Origin: Anas platyrhynchos
Lineage: Eukaryota > Chordata > Aves > Anseriformes > Anatidae
Assembly (NCBI RefSeq): GCF_047663525.1
Contig: NC_092607.1
Location: 4,373,001-4,437,000 of the forward strand
Direction: 5' to 3'
DNA length: 64,000 nt
Positions 22,764-35,800 of the stretch are shown piece by piece. Made by a program: the position numbers and the translations under genes. The notes beneath the pieces are model-generated. The model was not told where the DNA came from. It searched no databases and worked only from the letters and a program-made list of their open reading frames with translations. Each line of letters starts with the position of its first letter. The first letter of the stretch is position 1.

Positions 22764-25700
22764 GTAGGGCCCCCCTGCCGGGTGGGCTGCTGGGGCTCAG
22801 TGCTTTGAGGGGTTTTGGGGGGGCGGATTCTGGCAGGGAAAGGGGTGCCCCAATATTTTGCTTCCTTTTGTGTGGGGAGCTGGGAGGGTTGGCTTGCTGC
22901 ATAGGGGGTATCCCAAAGACAAGCTGGGGTCTGGCAGCACAGATGGATTCCCCCCTGCTTTGGCTGGCCTCCACATCATTTGGGAGAGGCAAGAGTTCAG
23001 GGGTTTGGCTGGATAATTAATTCCTGATTGCCTCCCCAGGGAGGGGGGTGCCAGGACACATTACGGACTCAGGTCCCAGGCAGGTGACTTCAGATCTGGA
23101 AAGCAAAGGGAAGGGAAAGCCAGCAGGACACAGGACCCATCCTCTGAGCCAGCCCTGGCTGCAGCCCCCGGCTCCCTGTGGCTGGGGAAGGCACCTCAGT
23201 GTCCCAGCGGTACGGTGTTCCTCTCGGTGACTCCTCTGTCATCCAGCTGCTTGCTTTGTCTCCATCTCCTCGCCTTGTTCCTCCTCTCTCTGTCCACAAG
23301 CAGTTACTGTCTCTCACCCAGCTCCTGGGATGGGGCAGTGTCTGAGCATGGGACTCCTGCAGGAGAGCATCCTGCTCAAGCCTCAAACTTCAACGTGTGG
23401 TCTGCTTTAAGATAAGGGCTGAAGCTTGGGGTCTGGCTTAAGCCTCTCCTGCTGAGTTTGAGCAAGCAGGACCTGATTTCCAGCCAGGCTGAGATTAGTT
23501 TCAGCCAGTCTTAAAAACATCATTTATCCAACTCGCTGCCTGACTTGCACAGGAACTTCCACTGCCCGGGAGAGACGATTCGCAGTCACAGAGGGAAGCA
23601 AGCAGCTCAGAGAATAAGTATTATTTCTTTATGAGCTTTTAGGTCTTTCTAGTTCAGCTTTTTCTCCCTTTTGCTCCATCCCAGAAAGGTTTAAAGCAAG
23701 CACCAACATCTGTAACAGCACCAGACTCCTCTCCCAATTGCTGGTGCAGGGTTTTTCCACAACTTCCCCAGTCACTACAGGGCAGCACCCACAGCTGCAT
23801 GGCCAAGGAGCAGAAACCTCTCCTGCCACATCTGCACCGTGGGGTGGGCACTGCACACAGCGTGCTCCAGCCTCATTAGGATGAGTGCCCGAGGCTGTCA
23901 GTCCCAAGGGGCTGGATGAAGGCACTCCAGCCCCTGGAAACATCCTGTGCTCTTTCCTCTGTTACACCGGCAGTTTTCTTGAGCTCTTCATTAGCTCCTG
24001 AAATATCTTAGCAAAAACTGCCCCTGGCTAGCTTTACATCTCAGAGCTGGGCTCATCAGGAATGAAGATGTCACCGAGGTTTTAAATTGTCAGAACTTGT
24101 TTTGAAAGGGGGAGTCTCTCTATCTCTATTCACAATCAACACCTACTTCCCTATACAGGTGTGTGGTTAGTGCTATGATCATCATCGGCAATATTCTCAC
24201 TCTATAGGGAGCTCTGTGATGCTTTGTGGAATTAGAAAGCAATCACCCAGCTTTTCTCGTTAACAGAAGCTCAGCTGAAGCCTCTGAGAACCTGCTGTGA
24301 ATCTCCTGCTCACCCAGGAGAGAAAGCAGTAGCGCTGCTATTTGTAGTGGAAAACAGCAAAAGCCACTTTGTAAATCTGTTCGATCCTCACCTCCTGCCT
24401 TGCAGAGAGATAAGGGATATCAGTGCGTTTGACTGTAACTATTTGGGGGAATTTACTTCCCCCTCACTGGACTCCGGAGGTTTCAGGGAGGTTTTGACCA
24501 TGCTTCCAGTTCAGAGCATACTTCTAACATTCACGGCAGTGTGAAATAAGGAAGAATCCTGGATCCAAGCTGCTCATAAGCTATTCGTGAAGCACAAATA
24601 GCAGCTAAAATACCAGCAGGCAAGGTGACTTCAAACTTCTGTTTCTGAGCAGTTTTGTTTCATGAGGCTTCCAGCCACATTCCCAGCTTCCTTCTGGCTT
24701 CACACCAGCAGCACTTCGAGGCAGCCTGTGCTGAGACAGCAAAGGAGAAAGAAACCCCAGCTGGGCCACCGCTTGCCTGTCAGACAGCTGGCCACATGGA
24801 TGGATGCCATGCTGCACCCCAGAGGTGGCTGTGATACACGGTCACTTCTTTTTATATATATGCATAGGAAATTTATACTACTGTCCAGTATGACTGTGCA
24901 CCAAAAGCAAGTGAAACCACACCAACATTTTTATGAGAGCTTTGGGCAGCATGAAGAGTTCTCTGAGCGTAACAAACCCGATTCCTCCCAGAGCATCTCC
25001 CCCGGTGCTGTCTGAAGCCCAGCTGGAGCACTGCATCCTGATGCAATGGCTGCAGTGAGTCACGGCTCTGCATCTAGTTACAAGGAAAAAAACAATTGAG
25101 CAACTGGGCAGGGAGGAAGGAGGTCTCCTGGGAGCCCCGCAGGGTCAGCACAGAACTCTGCCTTGGAGCTGTCCTGCGTGGGGCCAGCAGGGACCACATG
25201 AGTGACATTTGCAGGAGTTGCTGCAGTGTGCGGGGTGAGAGCAGGGCACATCACCGAGAGGGGACTAGTGTGAGGCTGGAGGCAGCTGGATGCATTTGGT
25301 CCAGCAGAGCTGGCAGATGGAGATACGGGATGGGAGCAGCAGTGAGCAGAGAAGAGGGCATTCCTGGGGGTGCTACGGCCCCACAACACCCCCAGCCTGG
25401 AACCAGGGGAGCCCCCCAGGTCAGCTTTAGCAGAGGTGGGTGCCAGCCCTTGTGACTGTAGGAAAGATGGGAAATGTCTTCTGCTGAGAGGCACAGAAGG
25501 GACCAGAATGGCCTTCTCTGGGCAAGGTTCACCTCCACGACCTGCTCCTGAGGAAGTCAGAGGCAAAAAAAACCCTGATGCAATGGGCTGGTACAACTTG
25601 GACACTGGTGTCCTGGGTCATCCTCACCAGAAGAAAGATGTCCTCTCTGGCTTTCCGATAGCAATTGCAACACTGCCTCAAAATCAGAGGGAAATTCTGG

Positions 25701-28700
25701 GAGGAAGAAATTCAGCAGGATCTCAAATCATCCCACCAGACCCTGTTTTGCAATAGCTGTGGCTGGTGAGCAGCCCACAAGTGGGTTTCTTTGCTCATGA
25801 ACTACCCGTGGCCAGGGTGGAAAGGCCTGGGTTACGACACCCAGCTCTCACACTCTCCAGAGAAGCGCTGACAGCCCTTGAAAATGTCACCAGGAATTTC
25901 CAGGGGGGTGCCTTGGTGATGGGTCTCGTCCTGAGCATCAGCCGTGAGGACACAGCACCAGAAAGTGCTCCAGCAAGAGATGCTGGCGGGTCTCCAAGCT
26001 GGAAGGGCGATGAGGAGGCTGTGAAAGCAGTACGTGAGCTGCCAGCAGGGAAGATTAAAGTGAGGGTGCAGCTCCGAGCACGGATTTCACCCGCTAGGGA
26101 CCACTAGAGGGAGCGGGATTCCTAAAAAAGGATGCAGCAGCTCAGGACAGCGGTGCTGGGAGAGGGAGACCGGGCACTGGCTGGGAGTGGCCTGGGAGAC
26201 ATGGGCTGAAAGCTTCGTCCTCCTTCCAGCCACAGCCCCTTTGTGGCTTCTCCGTGCACACAGCATGCACAGGGGTTGTGAGACCTCATGGAGAAGTTTT
26301 CTCCCCGGCTGGTGTTTCCCTGAAGAATGCTTTGAAGCAACACTAAGGATCTGTCTTTTTTAGGGGGTGCAGCTGCTTTATTGGGCCATGCCTGAAGACT
26401 GCTCCAGATAGGGATAAGTGAACTCACATTCTCCCAGACTCTCCATCAGGCACCAGAAGGAAGTTCAGAGCACCGAACGCGTGCTGCTGGTACTCTCCCA
26501 GGAAAGGCAGAGTGAGGGAGGGCAGGGAGAGGGGTTGCAGCTGTGCGTGGAGATGATGTCGGAGATTGCTTTCCCTGTGACGTGACTTTGGGATAGACCA
26601 CGGGGATTTAAGCAGAAGAGCCATCCTGCACCATATACAACTGGAGCCCCAGGAGAACACTTGGCTTATGAGGCAAATTTCATCTCGCAGCAAGCTCGGG
26701 GCAGGGCTGCCCTCTCCCCTTGCAGCCTGGATGCAGCATCCTCAGTGAGCACCGAGGGCATTTAGCAAGAGTAGGCAACAAATCCTTGTGGCTCTAGTTC
26801 CTCAGCAGGTATCCCCTCTCAGGATGACTTTTCTGCAGGGCTGCAGGACGTGGAGCAGGGAGCACAGGTCTTTTTGTGACAGCACCTGTGTGGCCTCTTG
26901 CGGTCTGGGTAAAGGTGTTGTCAGGCACTGCAACGCTTCCGTAACAGCCAGCCGAAAAGCAGGGGCAGCTCCGGCTAAAGGCAGATGAATCACTAATTCT
27001 TTCCCATAACAAACTTTGTTTGGTCTTGGAAAGGACTGCAGCCAACTTACTTGTCAGCCTAGGATGCAATCCCTCGGGCTTTGTCACGGCGAGGCAGAGT
27101 CCAGCTCACTCTTTACAAACATCGCGGTGTCCTGAGCAAACAGTTACATCAGTGAAGAGGTCAGAGATGCTTCAGCCTCACAAACAAGCATGTGAGCAGG
27201 ACTAATCTGTTAGCTTTAAAGGGAGATGTTTCACTGCGCAGAAAGCTCTCGGCCAGAAGTGGCACCTGGCAGAGAGCAGAGCTAAGCGGACACAAGTTTG
27301 GAGGTTTATTCTCTACAGCAGACACTTTGGCAGCTCGGAAATGGAGACAACCCCTGTGCTGAGTGAGGAGTGTGTGCGCTTCGGTGCCCTCCTACACTGG
27401 TGTGCTATTTAAGTTTTCCAGGACACATTTTGCAGAAATCCCACTGCAGTAGGACTACTGAAGCTGATGGAAAGGCTCCCTCCAGCCTTGTCCCAGGGAC
27501 ACCCCTTTAGCAAGGCCCCTTCCAGGCAGGACCTGGACACATTTGGGATGTGATGGTGAAGCACAGCCTGCCCTCATCTCCCAGGAGGAGCAGCCTGAAT
27601 AAACTGCTCAGTAGGGGAGAATTAAATTCTGAATGAAACTGTACTTAGGATCACTTGAGTTGAGCTGTTCGCATTTTGCTGTAGGGTTCAGCTTTTATCA
27701 CATTTTTGTTTAAATCAAATTCATTCATGTTCTCAGGATATTAACCTCAGATGAATCAAAAATATACCCAAAGCCTTTCTCTCTGCAAACCTGAGAAGTG
27801 GTACAAGGGAGGCAGCAGAGCAGCTGATCGCTCCATTGTGGCTGTGTCTATTTGCTGTAAAGATATTTGGAAAGAGAGGTACAGAGAGAGCATGGGTCCC
27901 ATCCATGTGCATGGCTCCTCAGGCAGAAATCCTTCCTTCCTGGGCTCCTGTGGTACCTGGAGCTCTGTCCCACAGCAATGCGGTCTCATAGCCCGCAGGA
28001 GGATGCTCCTTCCCCTGGTGAGGGGAGGTCAAGCCTTTATTGCCCTGCCAGGCTCAGGGCAGACAGTGACTCTGTGTTTGGGACCATTGCTACCAAGCAC
28101 ATCGTCACCCAGCAGCCTCATCCTAGCAGCATGAAACCAAAAGCCCGTGGGATGGATCCAGCCACCCTTGTGAAAGGCACTAGAAAGCTCTGAAGCTTTT
28201 CTCTTCAGAGTCCCTTCTGTCTTCCCCCAAGGCAACAGCAAACACGCTGCAGTCTTAGCAACAGCCCAGGCACTCACAGCATCACGGCAAGATCTGATTC
28301 TGGGAAGTGTCCTCACATTCCCGTTAAACCACACACAGCAAAACACTTCTATTCTGGCCTCGGCTTGACAATGGATCCTTTCTTGTAGGAAAAGTTTTGT
28401 TGCCACCGCCAACCACCCCTTCTTTCTACACAAAGCATTACAGGAAGGAATCACTGCTTGTAACTAAGTTAAAAAAGAAAAAAACATCCAAGAAAAGCTG
28501 AAAGACCGAGTGTGATCCAAGTGCTTGCTTCCTTATAGAGAAGAGGAGTCAGTGCACAACCCCCTTTTTGACATTTGAAACACCGCCACCTTAATGTGTG
28601 GGCAGCATCGGTGTTTACTCATACTTTCCTCCTTGGGGACACATGTATTCTGTAAGCACTTGCAGAAGGATGATTGTCACCTACCCAAAATACATGTAGC

Positions 28701-29814
28701 TGTCAAAATTATTAGGATCGTTGGAGTTTCAGTACAAAAACACATTTTCTTAAGCAAGCCTGAGTTGAGCTGAGGGCAATTACTGCTCGCTCCTGCATTC
28801 TCAATATCTTCTTGTTCCTAATACATTAATGTAGTTCCTCCCTAGTGTGCTGCAAATTATAATAACCCGTACTGATTAGCTGAGCAGCTCCCCTATCAGG
28901 GCAAGTCAGGAATTTGTGTAGGACGCCAGGCAGTCTCGTCTGCTCCCAGTGCTTCTCTGTACCAGGAGCCTGTCCCTGGGAGCACAGCAGGCATAGCAAA
29001 CCAGGAGATCCCAGACAGGGAGTTGAGATTCACCCCTGGTACCTAAAAAACTTAGGATCCCACTTTGACACAAGTTAATTTCCTCACTGATTTAACATTA
29101 TGAGCAATTTTCATACCTGTTTTCTGGTACAGAAATTCCCATGGTTATTTCCAACTCATTTCCAGGCTGAGGGATGCTTGTGCTGACATTTCAAAGTCTA
29201 TCGAGTGGTAGGTGAAAATCTGTCATTTAAAGGTTGTATTTATGCAATATTATTTCATGAACAAAAATGGGTTCAGTGAGGAATAGACAGTCCCATGGTT
29301 TGTGACCCTATTTTAAATCCTTAAAGAGAGATATGTGCGATGCTATAAATTACCTGCGCAGTTAGAGGTGGGAAGGCTCTGCTGGAGCTTCAGCACCATC
29401 TGTCTGTTTCTCTTTTTGCCTATCCCCTCTAACAAGGTGACCAAAATGCTGGCAGTGGTGGTGGTGCTCTTCGCCCTCCTGTGGATGCCTTACCGCACGC
29501 TGGTGGTGGTAAACTCCTTCATGGACCCACCGTACCTGAACATCTGGTTCCTGCTCTTCTGCCGGACGTGCATCTACCTGAACAGCGCCATCAACCCCAT
29601 CATCTACAACCTCATGTCCCAGAAATTCAGGGCTGCCTTCAGGAAGCTCTGGGAGTGCGAGCAGAAGAGCACCGAGAACCCCACGCCACACAGCGCCCCG
29701 GTGTACTACAGCGTCACGAAGGACTGCTCTCATGGCAGCTCGGATCTCCTCACCGAACAAGAAGAGCTGAACAGCCTCCCGGCACCTGCAAGGAAAAGCA
29801 GGCCTGCCAAATAA
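21978..29814 (+). CDS. TRHR3: Thyrotropin-releasing hormone receptor, TRHR3-type paralogue
   Basis: Class A GPCR for TRH that would signal through Gq/phospholipase C at the plasma membrane (family knowledge). Two exons (21978-22763 and 29437-29814) join in phase 0 to 387 residues with seven hydrophobic helices. Sequons are N3 and N17. C103 and C184 are placed to form the conserved disulphide. ERY (127-129) ends TM3, LLWMPYRT is in TM6, and NPIIY (315-319) is in TM7. C336 is a likely palmitoylation site. The four TRH-contacting residues known from TRHR1 (Tyr106, Asn110, Tyr282, Arg306) are matched by Y111, N115, Y281 and R305. The TM core is close to TRHR1, but the N-terminus, third loop and C-tail differ. 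Location beside OCSTAMP and JPH2 points to the TRHR3 paralogue, which mammals lack. TRHR2 is the main alternative name. Confidence 0.92.
22764..29436 (+). other. TRHR3: TRHR3 intron (6.7 kb)
   Basis: GT-AG intron interrupting the third cytoplasmic loop just before VTKML. No exon, repeat family or RNA gene was recognised inside it. The frames of 100-175 codons near 25.1-25.6 kb look like chance GC-rich openings. Confidence 0.85.
29437..29814 (+). CDS. TRHR3: TRHR3 coding exon 2 (TM6, TM7 and C-tail)
   Basis: Preceded by a pyrimidine tract and AACAAG. It encodes [56 protein letters not shown] and a Ser/Thr-bearing tail ending RKSRPAK before TAA. An AATAAA overlaps the stop. Confidence 0.96.
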   Translation: MTKMLAVVVVLFALLWMPYRTLVVVNSFMDPPYLNIWFLLFCRTCIYLNSAINPIIYNLMSQKFRAAFRKLWECEQKSTENPTPHSAPVYYSVTKDCSHGSSDLLTEQEELNSLPAPARKSRPAK

Positions 29815-32800
29815 ATACCAGGACCCTGAAACAACGCAGGAGCTATGTGGCTGCATGCACCGTGCTGGGAAAGCGCCAACAGAAATTGCTTTGGCATTGC
29901 GGCCAGCTTGAGTTAATACCTCTCCAGGGCATTTAACAAAACAGATTCTTAGAGGCGAATTAATTTGCTTTTCCTTAATGCTAATTTATTCTTGTTTGTT
30001 GATGTGTTAGGCGCAGGTCAATGCTTAGCATCTTTAAAGAATCTGTAGTTAAATATAGCAGCGCAATGCCGTCCTGTGTTACGTGCAAGTGCTGCTCTTT
30101 GTTGAGTTGGGCCAGAGCACTGGAAGGAAATCCAGGAAGAGAAGGGCAGTCAAGGGAGGAAAAAAAACACTGGACCGGGTTTCTTAGGGGGTGAGGATCC
30201 CCTTCCCAAAGGCAGGTGCCTATAACGTAGACACTCACGTGAGCTGCTCCTCTGGAGCACTGCCAGAGGTAACAGGGACAGCTGGGCACAAGAAGCGGCT
30301 CCTCTCATCTCAGAGTAGCAGTCTGAGGAAGGAGAGGAGACGAATGTCTCCCTAGGTGTGACCCTTCCTCTCCACGACCCTGAAGAGACCAGTCTGACTC
30401 TTTCAGATGGAGATTTGTGCATTATGCATGGCTGAAGCTGGGCATCAGGAACCTCACCCCGTGCTCCCAGAGATATTGCTGTGCTGGTGGCATGCAAACC
30501 CAAGGTCCAGACCACTTGGATTTGTTACAGAAAAAAAACGATCAAATTAATCTGTGTTCCTTAAGGTAATAATAATACTTCCAACACTGTGGCCTGAATT
30601 TCTTTTGAATAATCTTACCTTTTTTTGTCTAAATTCCTGCAGTTGCTTTGGCTGGATAGCCTTTGGTAGCCCTGCCCTGTAAGCCCTGGCATGGTGCAGC
30701 TGCATGCCATCAAGCAGCACGCTGTCCCAGCTACAGCTGCGTTTCAATGGCAGGTGAAACAGTTCTCTTATTTCCTAAGAATAATTCATAAAAGTCCATA
30801 AAATGTTTTGTGATAAGTGGCACTGCCTATAAGGCATTAGCAATGCTCACTGCTGCTGTCATCTAGTAAGCGAAGTGGATATTCATAACCTGACACATCC
30901 AAGAAGCCAGCCTAAGAACGTTTGCCCCAGACTCACAAGAGACTATCTGGACTGGGAGTAAAACATAAGAGATTACAGATGAGCCAAATGCCAAGGCTCT
31001 TGCCAAATAAAATAAGAGTCAGCCACCAGTAACCCTGAAGTGACTGTGAACAGTTCTTCTCTGAGCAGCCAATTCAGCCTCAGCACCCAACATTGCTTTA
31101 CAGCAACCCAGAGCGTTAAATCAGAGGCTTACATCTTCCTTGGGAAAAGATCCGTGAGATATTTTTAAGAGCACAAGACTTCAAGTAACTGTTCTGTGTC
31201 TATGGAAAATAACTTCCCTGGGCGAGCCAGAACAAGACCTCACTCCCCACCAATGTGCACGGAAGCATTCAGGATCTATTTCATTTTGGTGTAGGGTGGC
31301 TTTGCATGTATGGTTGTTATGTTGTGGATTATTAAACTGCCTGCTTTGCTCCAGAATACCTGGAGGATAAGGAGAGGGAACACTGATTTGGCAGATATTT
31401 GTGAAATATTATGAAATGTTTGGAATTTGTGGATTCATGTCATTGTTTTGTGCTCTTTTGCATATATTGGGACTTCAAGAGCAAAGTTCCTCTTTGTTAT
31501 TCTTAAGAAAATTCTGCAAAGAAATCTAGGAGCTGCTTCTTTAAAAAAAAAAAAAAAAAAAAAGACATACTTTTCCTACAGCACAAGAGAAGCATTCTAT
31601 TTAGCAAAAGAAACTAAGAAGTGAAAGAATTTGCTGATAAAATCTTTTCTCTAGTAGAAAGAGATTTTTTTCCCCCCATTAGAAAAAGTTCTTCCATAGC
31701 AGCTCAGAGAAAAAGGAAAAAAAATAGACAAAAGCATCTGCAGACAAAGAAATAGATCAGTAAGCACAAGAGCACCTCGATGCAACACCCAGGTAACAAC
31801 TCCTGGTCCCCTGGGCATGGTGAAACCCAGGGGTGAGCTCTGGATGTGTCAGCTCTTACCCAGCCCCAAGGTGGGAACCACGCGTCGCACAGCCCAGAGC
31901 TATGCTGGTCTCTTGCTCTAGTGAGTCCTTGCTCCAGAGTTACCTCCTCAAAACCTAATAGCTTCTTCTGCTTAAACCTGTGCCCTACCTAGCCTGCACA
32001 GGAATTAATTTTCTTCATCTTGGCAGCCAAACATAGCTTGCAGCAGCAGGGGCACGGGGCCCTGAGCACGCCAGCACCTTTGGGTGCAGAGAGCAGCACC
32101 CTCTGCCTGATTCCTGCTCCTCAACCACACAGGATGGAGATTTAGGATTAAAATTAGGATTAGGGCACTTCTGAGGTGAGGGACATGCACTTTGGCAGCC
32201 TGGATCTCTGCCAGTACAGGGAACAGCTCAATACTAAAGCATCCCAACAAACTCTTTTCTGTCTTCCCCATCACATTTCCATTTTTTTTGCTGTTCCCTT
32301 TAATGCTTTTTTTTTTTTTCTTCCTTCCCAGACAGTGACAGTTTGAAAGCACTATTCTCCTAATTAAATTTTAGCCCCAGGCCAACAGCTAATTGATGGT
32401 TCTGAAGTTTTTGTTCAACATACTTGAGATTCAATTAAAAAAAGACCTGTTCTCTTCTCCCCTTTCTGCCCTTATCTGCCAAGTAGTGCATGATCCTTTG
32501 TTATTTCTTGAGAAGTAATTGGCAGATAAATTCTCTCAGCACCACGAGATCTCCAGTAAAGGCACTGGAGCATTAAACTCAGTAGATGAGCAATGAGCTC
32601 CTGCTCCTTCTCCCTGCACTTATGCTGAAACGTTGGGAAGGCTGTAGGTGAAGGAAGAAGGTCAGCACTCAGCTTGCTAAGGAGATGCTGCTTGAGAAGA
32701 CGGGCAGATGCATGCTGTTAGGAAAGGAGTTGCCAGCAGAAAGGAATTACAAGGAGTAACTGCTGCTCGAGGCTTCAGCTGATGGCTCCCAGAGGGATTA

Positions 32801-35800
32801 GGCTGGAGGGAGTCTGAAGCAGGCAGCTGAAGCAGTTTTGTACCACCAGCAGCAAAGCCACAGACCTGCAGAGGTGGTTCAGAGCGGAGGGAGCTGGGGC
32901 AGCTCCTGCTGGGACCGAGGTTCTGTTGATGGTTGAACTGGGTTGTTCCCACAGGCAGCCAAAGTAACCGGGACAGCCTGCTCCTCTGGGCACTATTGCA
33001 TAGTACCCTGGACTTGGAAACCCTAGAGGTGGGCTCTGATTTGGAAAGAGCCAACCTCCCTGTCCCTCTCCTTTCTCCAAAAGACACTCAGTCACCTTTA
33101 TGCCTCTGCCTACTTGCTCCTTCTGCTCCCTCTGCCACCTGCCTGCTGCTCACCCAGAACAGCCCTGCAGCCTGCTCTGAAGTGAGACAGGAGCCAAATC
33201 CCAGTCACTGCAGGGTGAGGACTCACAAGCATTTTTTCCTTTGTGCAAGTAGTATCTAATGAGCAAAGTGAAAACAGGAGGGTGGAAATCTGGCCTGGCC
33301 TTTATCTGGGTGGAGGAGGACAGACTTCAATGCTTTCCCTCTAAAAAAATCCTAGTTTAGGTGAAACAAAGATCACAAAGGTTCTGAAGTTCAGCCTTTC
33401 CACAATCACTGCTAGAGCCCCAGCCTGGGCATCCCCATGGTGCTCTGTCCCCTCTGGCAGGGTGGGGCTGAGCAGACCCACCCCACGGAGACCACAGCGA
33501 CCCCCTGGGCCAGACCAGGGGTCAAAGCTGCTGGGAGTGCCCGTGGAAAGCAACCCCTGGAGTGCAACAGGGCAGGGAGCTCCTCCTGGGCACGGTGGTG
33601 AGAAGAGAGAAATTGATGTTATTTCTTCATCAGTGCCAGCCCTGCAGGGACCTTTGGGAGCTCGCATTCCAGCAGCGGCTCGCGGTTCCCTGAAGAGCTC
33701 TCCGTTCCTCAGTGCATGCCGTTTCTCAGGGCAAGGTCTCAGCAGACAAGCCAGTTGTCTCCAGGAACTGTGGCCATGGTGCCACGTTTGGTGGTGCTGG
33801 GTCTGTGCAGCTGCACCGAGCTTGGCTGGAACTGCACGAGGAGCAGCTGGGAGCACAGCACAGCAAGCCCTGGGGCAGCAGAGAGAAGGATGCACTGACA
33901 TATCAGGGGCCCAATATTCTCCACAGGCTCCCAGTCACTCAGACTTCCCTCCTCTGGGTATCTGCGGTCTGAGCAAAGCTTCAATTCCTTATAAGAAATC
34001 CACGAGCCCCTTTCAAACTTGAGCATACTTTGCACCCTAAATCCCCCAAGCCTGCTCGCGAAGCCCAAAGCTGCATGCTGCCCTCAGCACTTAGTCACTG
34101 CCACTAGCACGAGAGCAGGCTGCAAGTCTACAAACATCTCCAAACAGATCCTAAAAATCACTCCTAAATAATTTACCGCATTGAAGCTGCTCCTCAATTT
34201 GATCTAACCTGTTAGCTTCTTAATTAAAGCTTGCTGTTTCTAAATCCTGCCCTTGCAGTGCTTACTGACCTGGTAAAATGCCAGCAGCTTGCTTTGGTTA
34301 TGCAGCAGAGGGGTCTGGTGGCAGGAGGGGGGTGCTCAGCTCTGCCACGCTCACAGGTGCTGCAGAGCCACTGGGTGGGAGCGTGGGTGTGTGTGTGCCA
34401 AGGGGGGGCACGGGAGTGAAGTGGCTCAGGGGAAGCACTGGTGGGAGCTTTATGGGCTAGAAAACCCCATGGTGGCTGAAGCTCAAGGCATTCATCAGAG
34501 ACACCACATCCAGCATGCTTACCTGGCTCTGCTTTACCCCAGCGCAGCAGAGCGGTCACCTCCACAGGGTTAGCAGCAGGGTCTGCAGCAAGGACTCTTT
34601 GCTGCAAAACACCAGAATTTAAATGAGTTGCTGAAATAAGCACCAGCCAGGTTGCCTTCTTACATCATCTCTGGGTTTGCCTGGTGGGAGGGGTGCTTTC
34701 AGGAAGGTAATTGGGCATCCACAGCAGCTAGTATCAGAAGTGGCCGTGCTGGGGGCTCTTTGGGACAGGCTCTGCCTCCTGGTTTCTGCCAGCACCTCGG
34801 GAGCCAGCCCCAGGCCGTGCTGGGGAGCAGCCCACAGAGCACCAGTGGCTCCCTACAAAAAGGGAGGAAAAAAGGAGCAGAAGAGGACCCAGCCCCACGC
34901 TGCAACCAGAGCTGGTTACAAGAGCCCGGCTCTGCTCTTTGGTACAAGCCTGCAAGGAAGGAGTAAAGAGCACATGAGTAAAACCAAAATAGCAGTACCT
35001 TTAAACTAGTGACAGCTCACCACAGAACATGCTGAGCAACTGCTTACATTTCTTAGAGGCACAAGTGAGGGTGGGCCACACATAAGGGAATGAATTAAAG
35101 GCGGCCCCTTTTCAATCTGCTCTGGCCCCTGGCTGCTTCTTTGAACTAATTAGTTCAAGCAAGCTCCAATTAAGGAGCTGCTAATAAGGCTTGGGGGGAT
35201 AGTCCTACAGCAATATTGGTGTAATCACTTCGAAGTTATTTGCTTGTTTTGCAATGTGTATTTCACAAGGCCTCTGGAGGGCTCTTTGGCTCTCGGAGCT
35301 GTCTCCTCTCTGCTCGCTCACAGGATGCTGTTCCGCGCTCCTTAAAGCAAAGCACCCATTTCGGGGAGCGTGCTGTGATGATCAAAGCCTGCCAGTCCCC
35401 CAGGAGTGATTCTAGTTGATTCTATTTACTCAAATATCCCCAGCTTGCCAATTTTTGCAAGCACCAGCCCTATAGGATGAGCACTACCTGGTGCAAGCAC
35501 CCCCTGCAGCGGGGGCTCTTACCCCTATGGGCAGCCCTGCCCTGGCTTATCTGCAGACCCCAAACCAGGGGCACTTTTGCAGCTGCTACATGGGGGTGGA
35601 AACAGAACTGCAAAGTATGGTGATGGGGCAGAAGTATTAAGGCTGTTTTAGTGTTTTCTTTAGTTTCAGCCCGCTGACTGGTGCTCTGCGTGCTGTTTCT
35701 ATAGAGACCGAGGATGCTGTGAGTGCGCCGGGGGCTGCTCGGTGCTGCTCTGAGTGGGAACACCTGGTGCCAGCGGTTGGGACTGGGGGCAGCAGCTTTT

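Noticed and set aside
33341-34022. Overlapping 186-codon frames on both strands
   Set aside because: Composition is Gly/Pro/Arg/Ser-rich without domains; frames on both strands of the same GC-rich DNA suggest chance.
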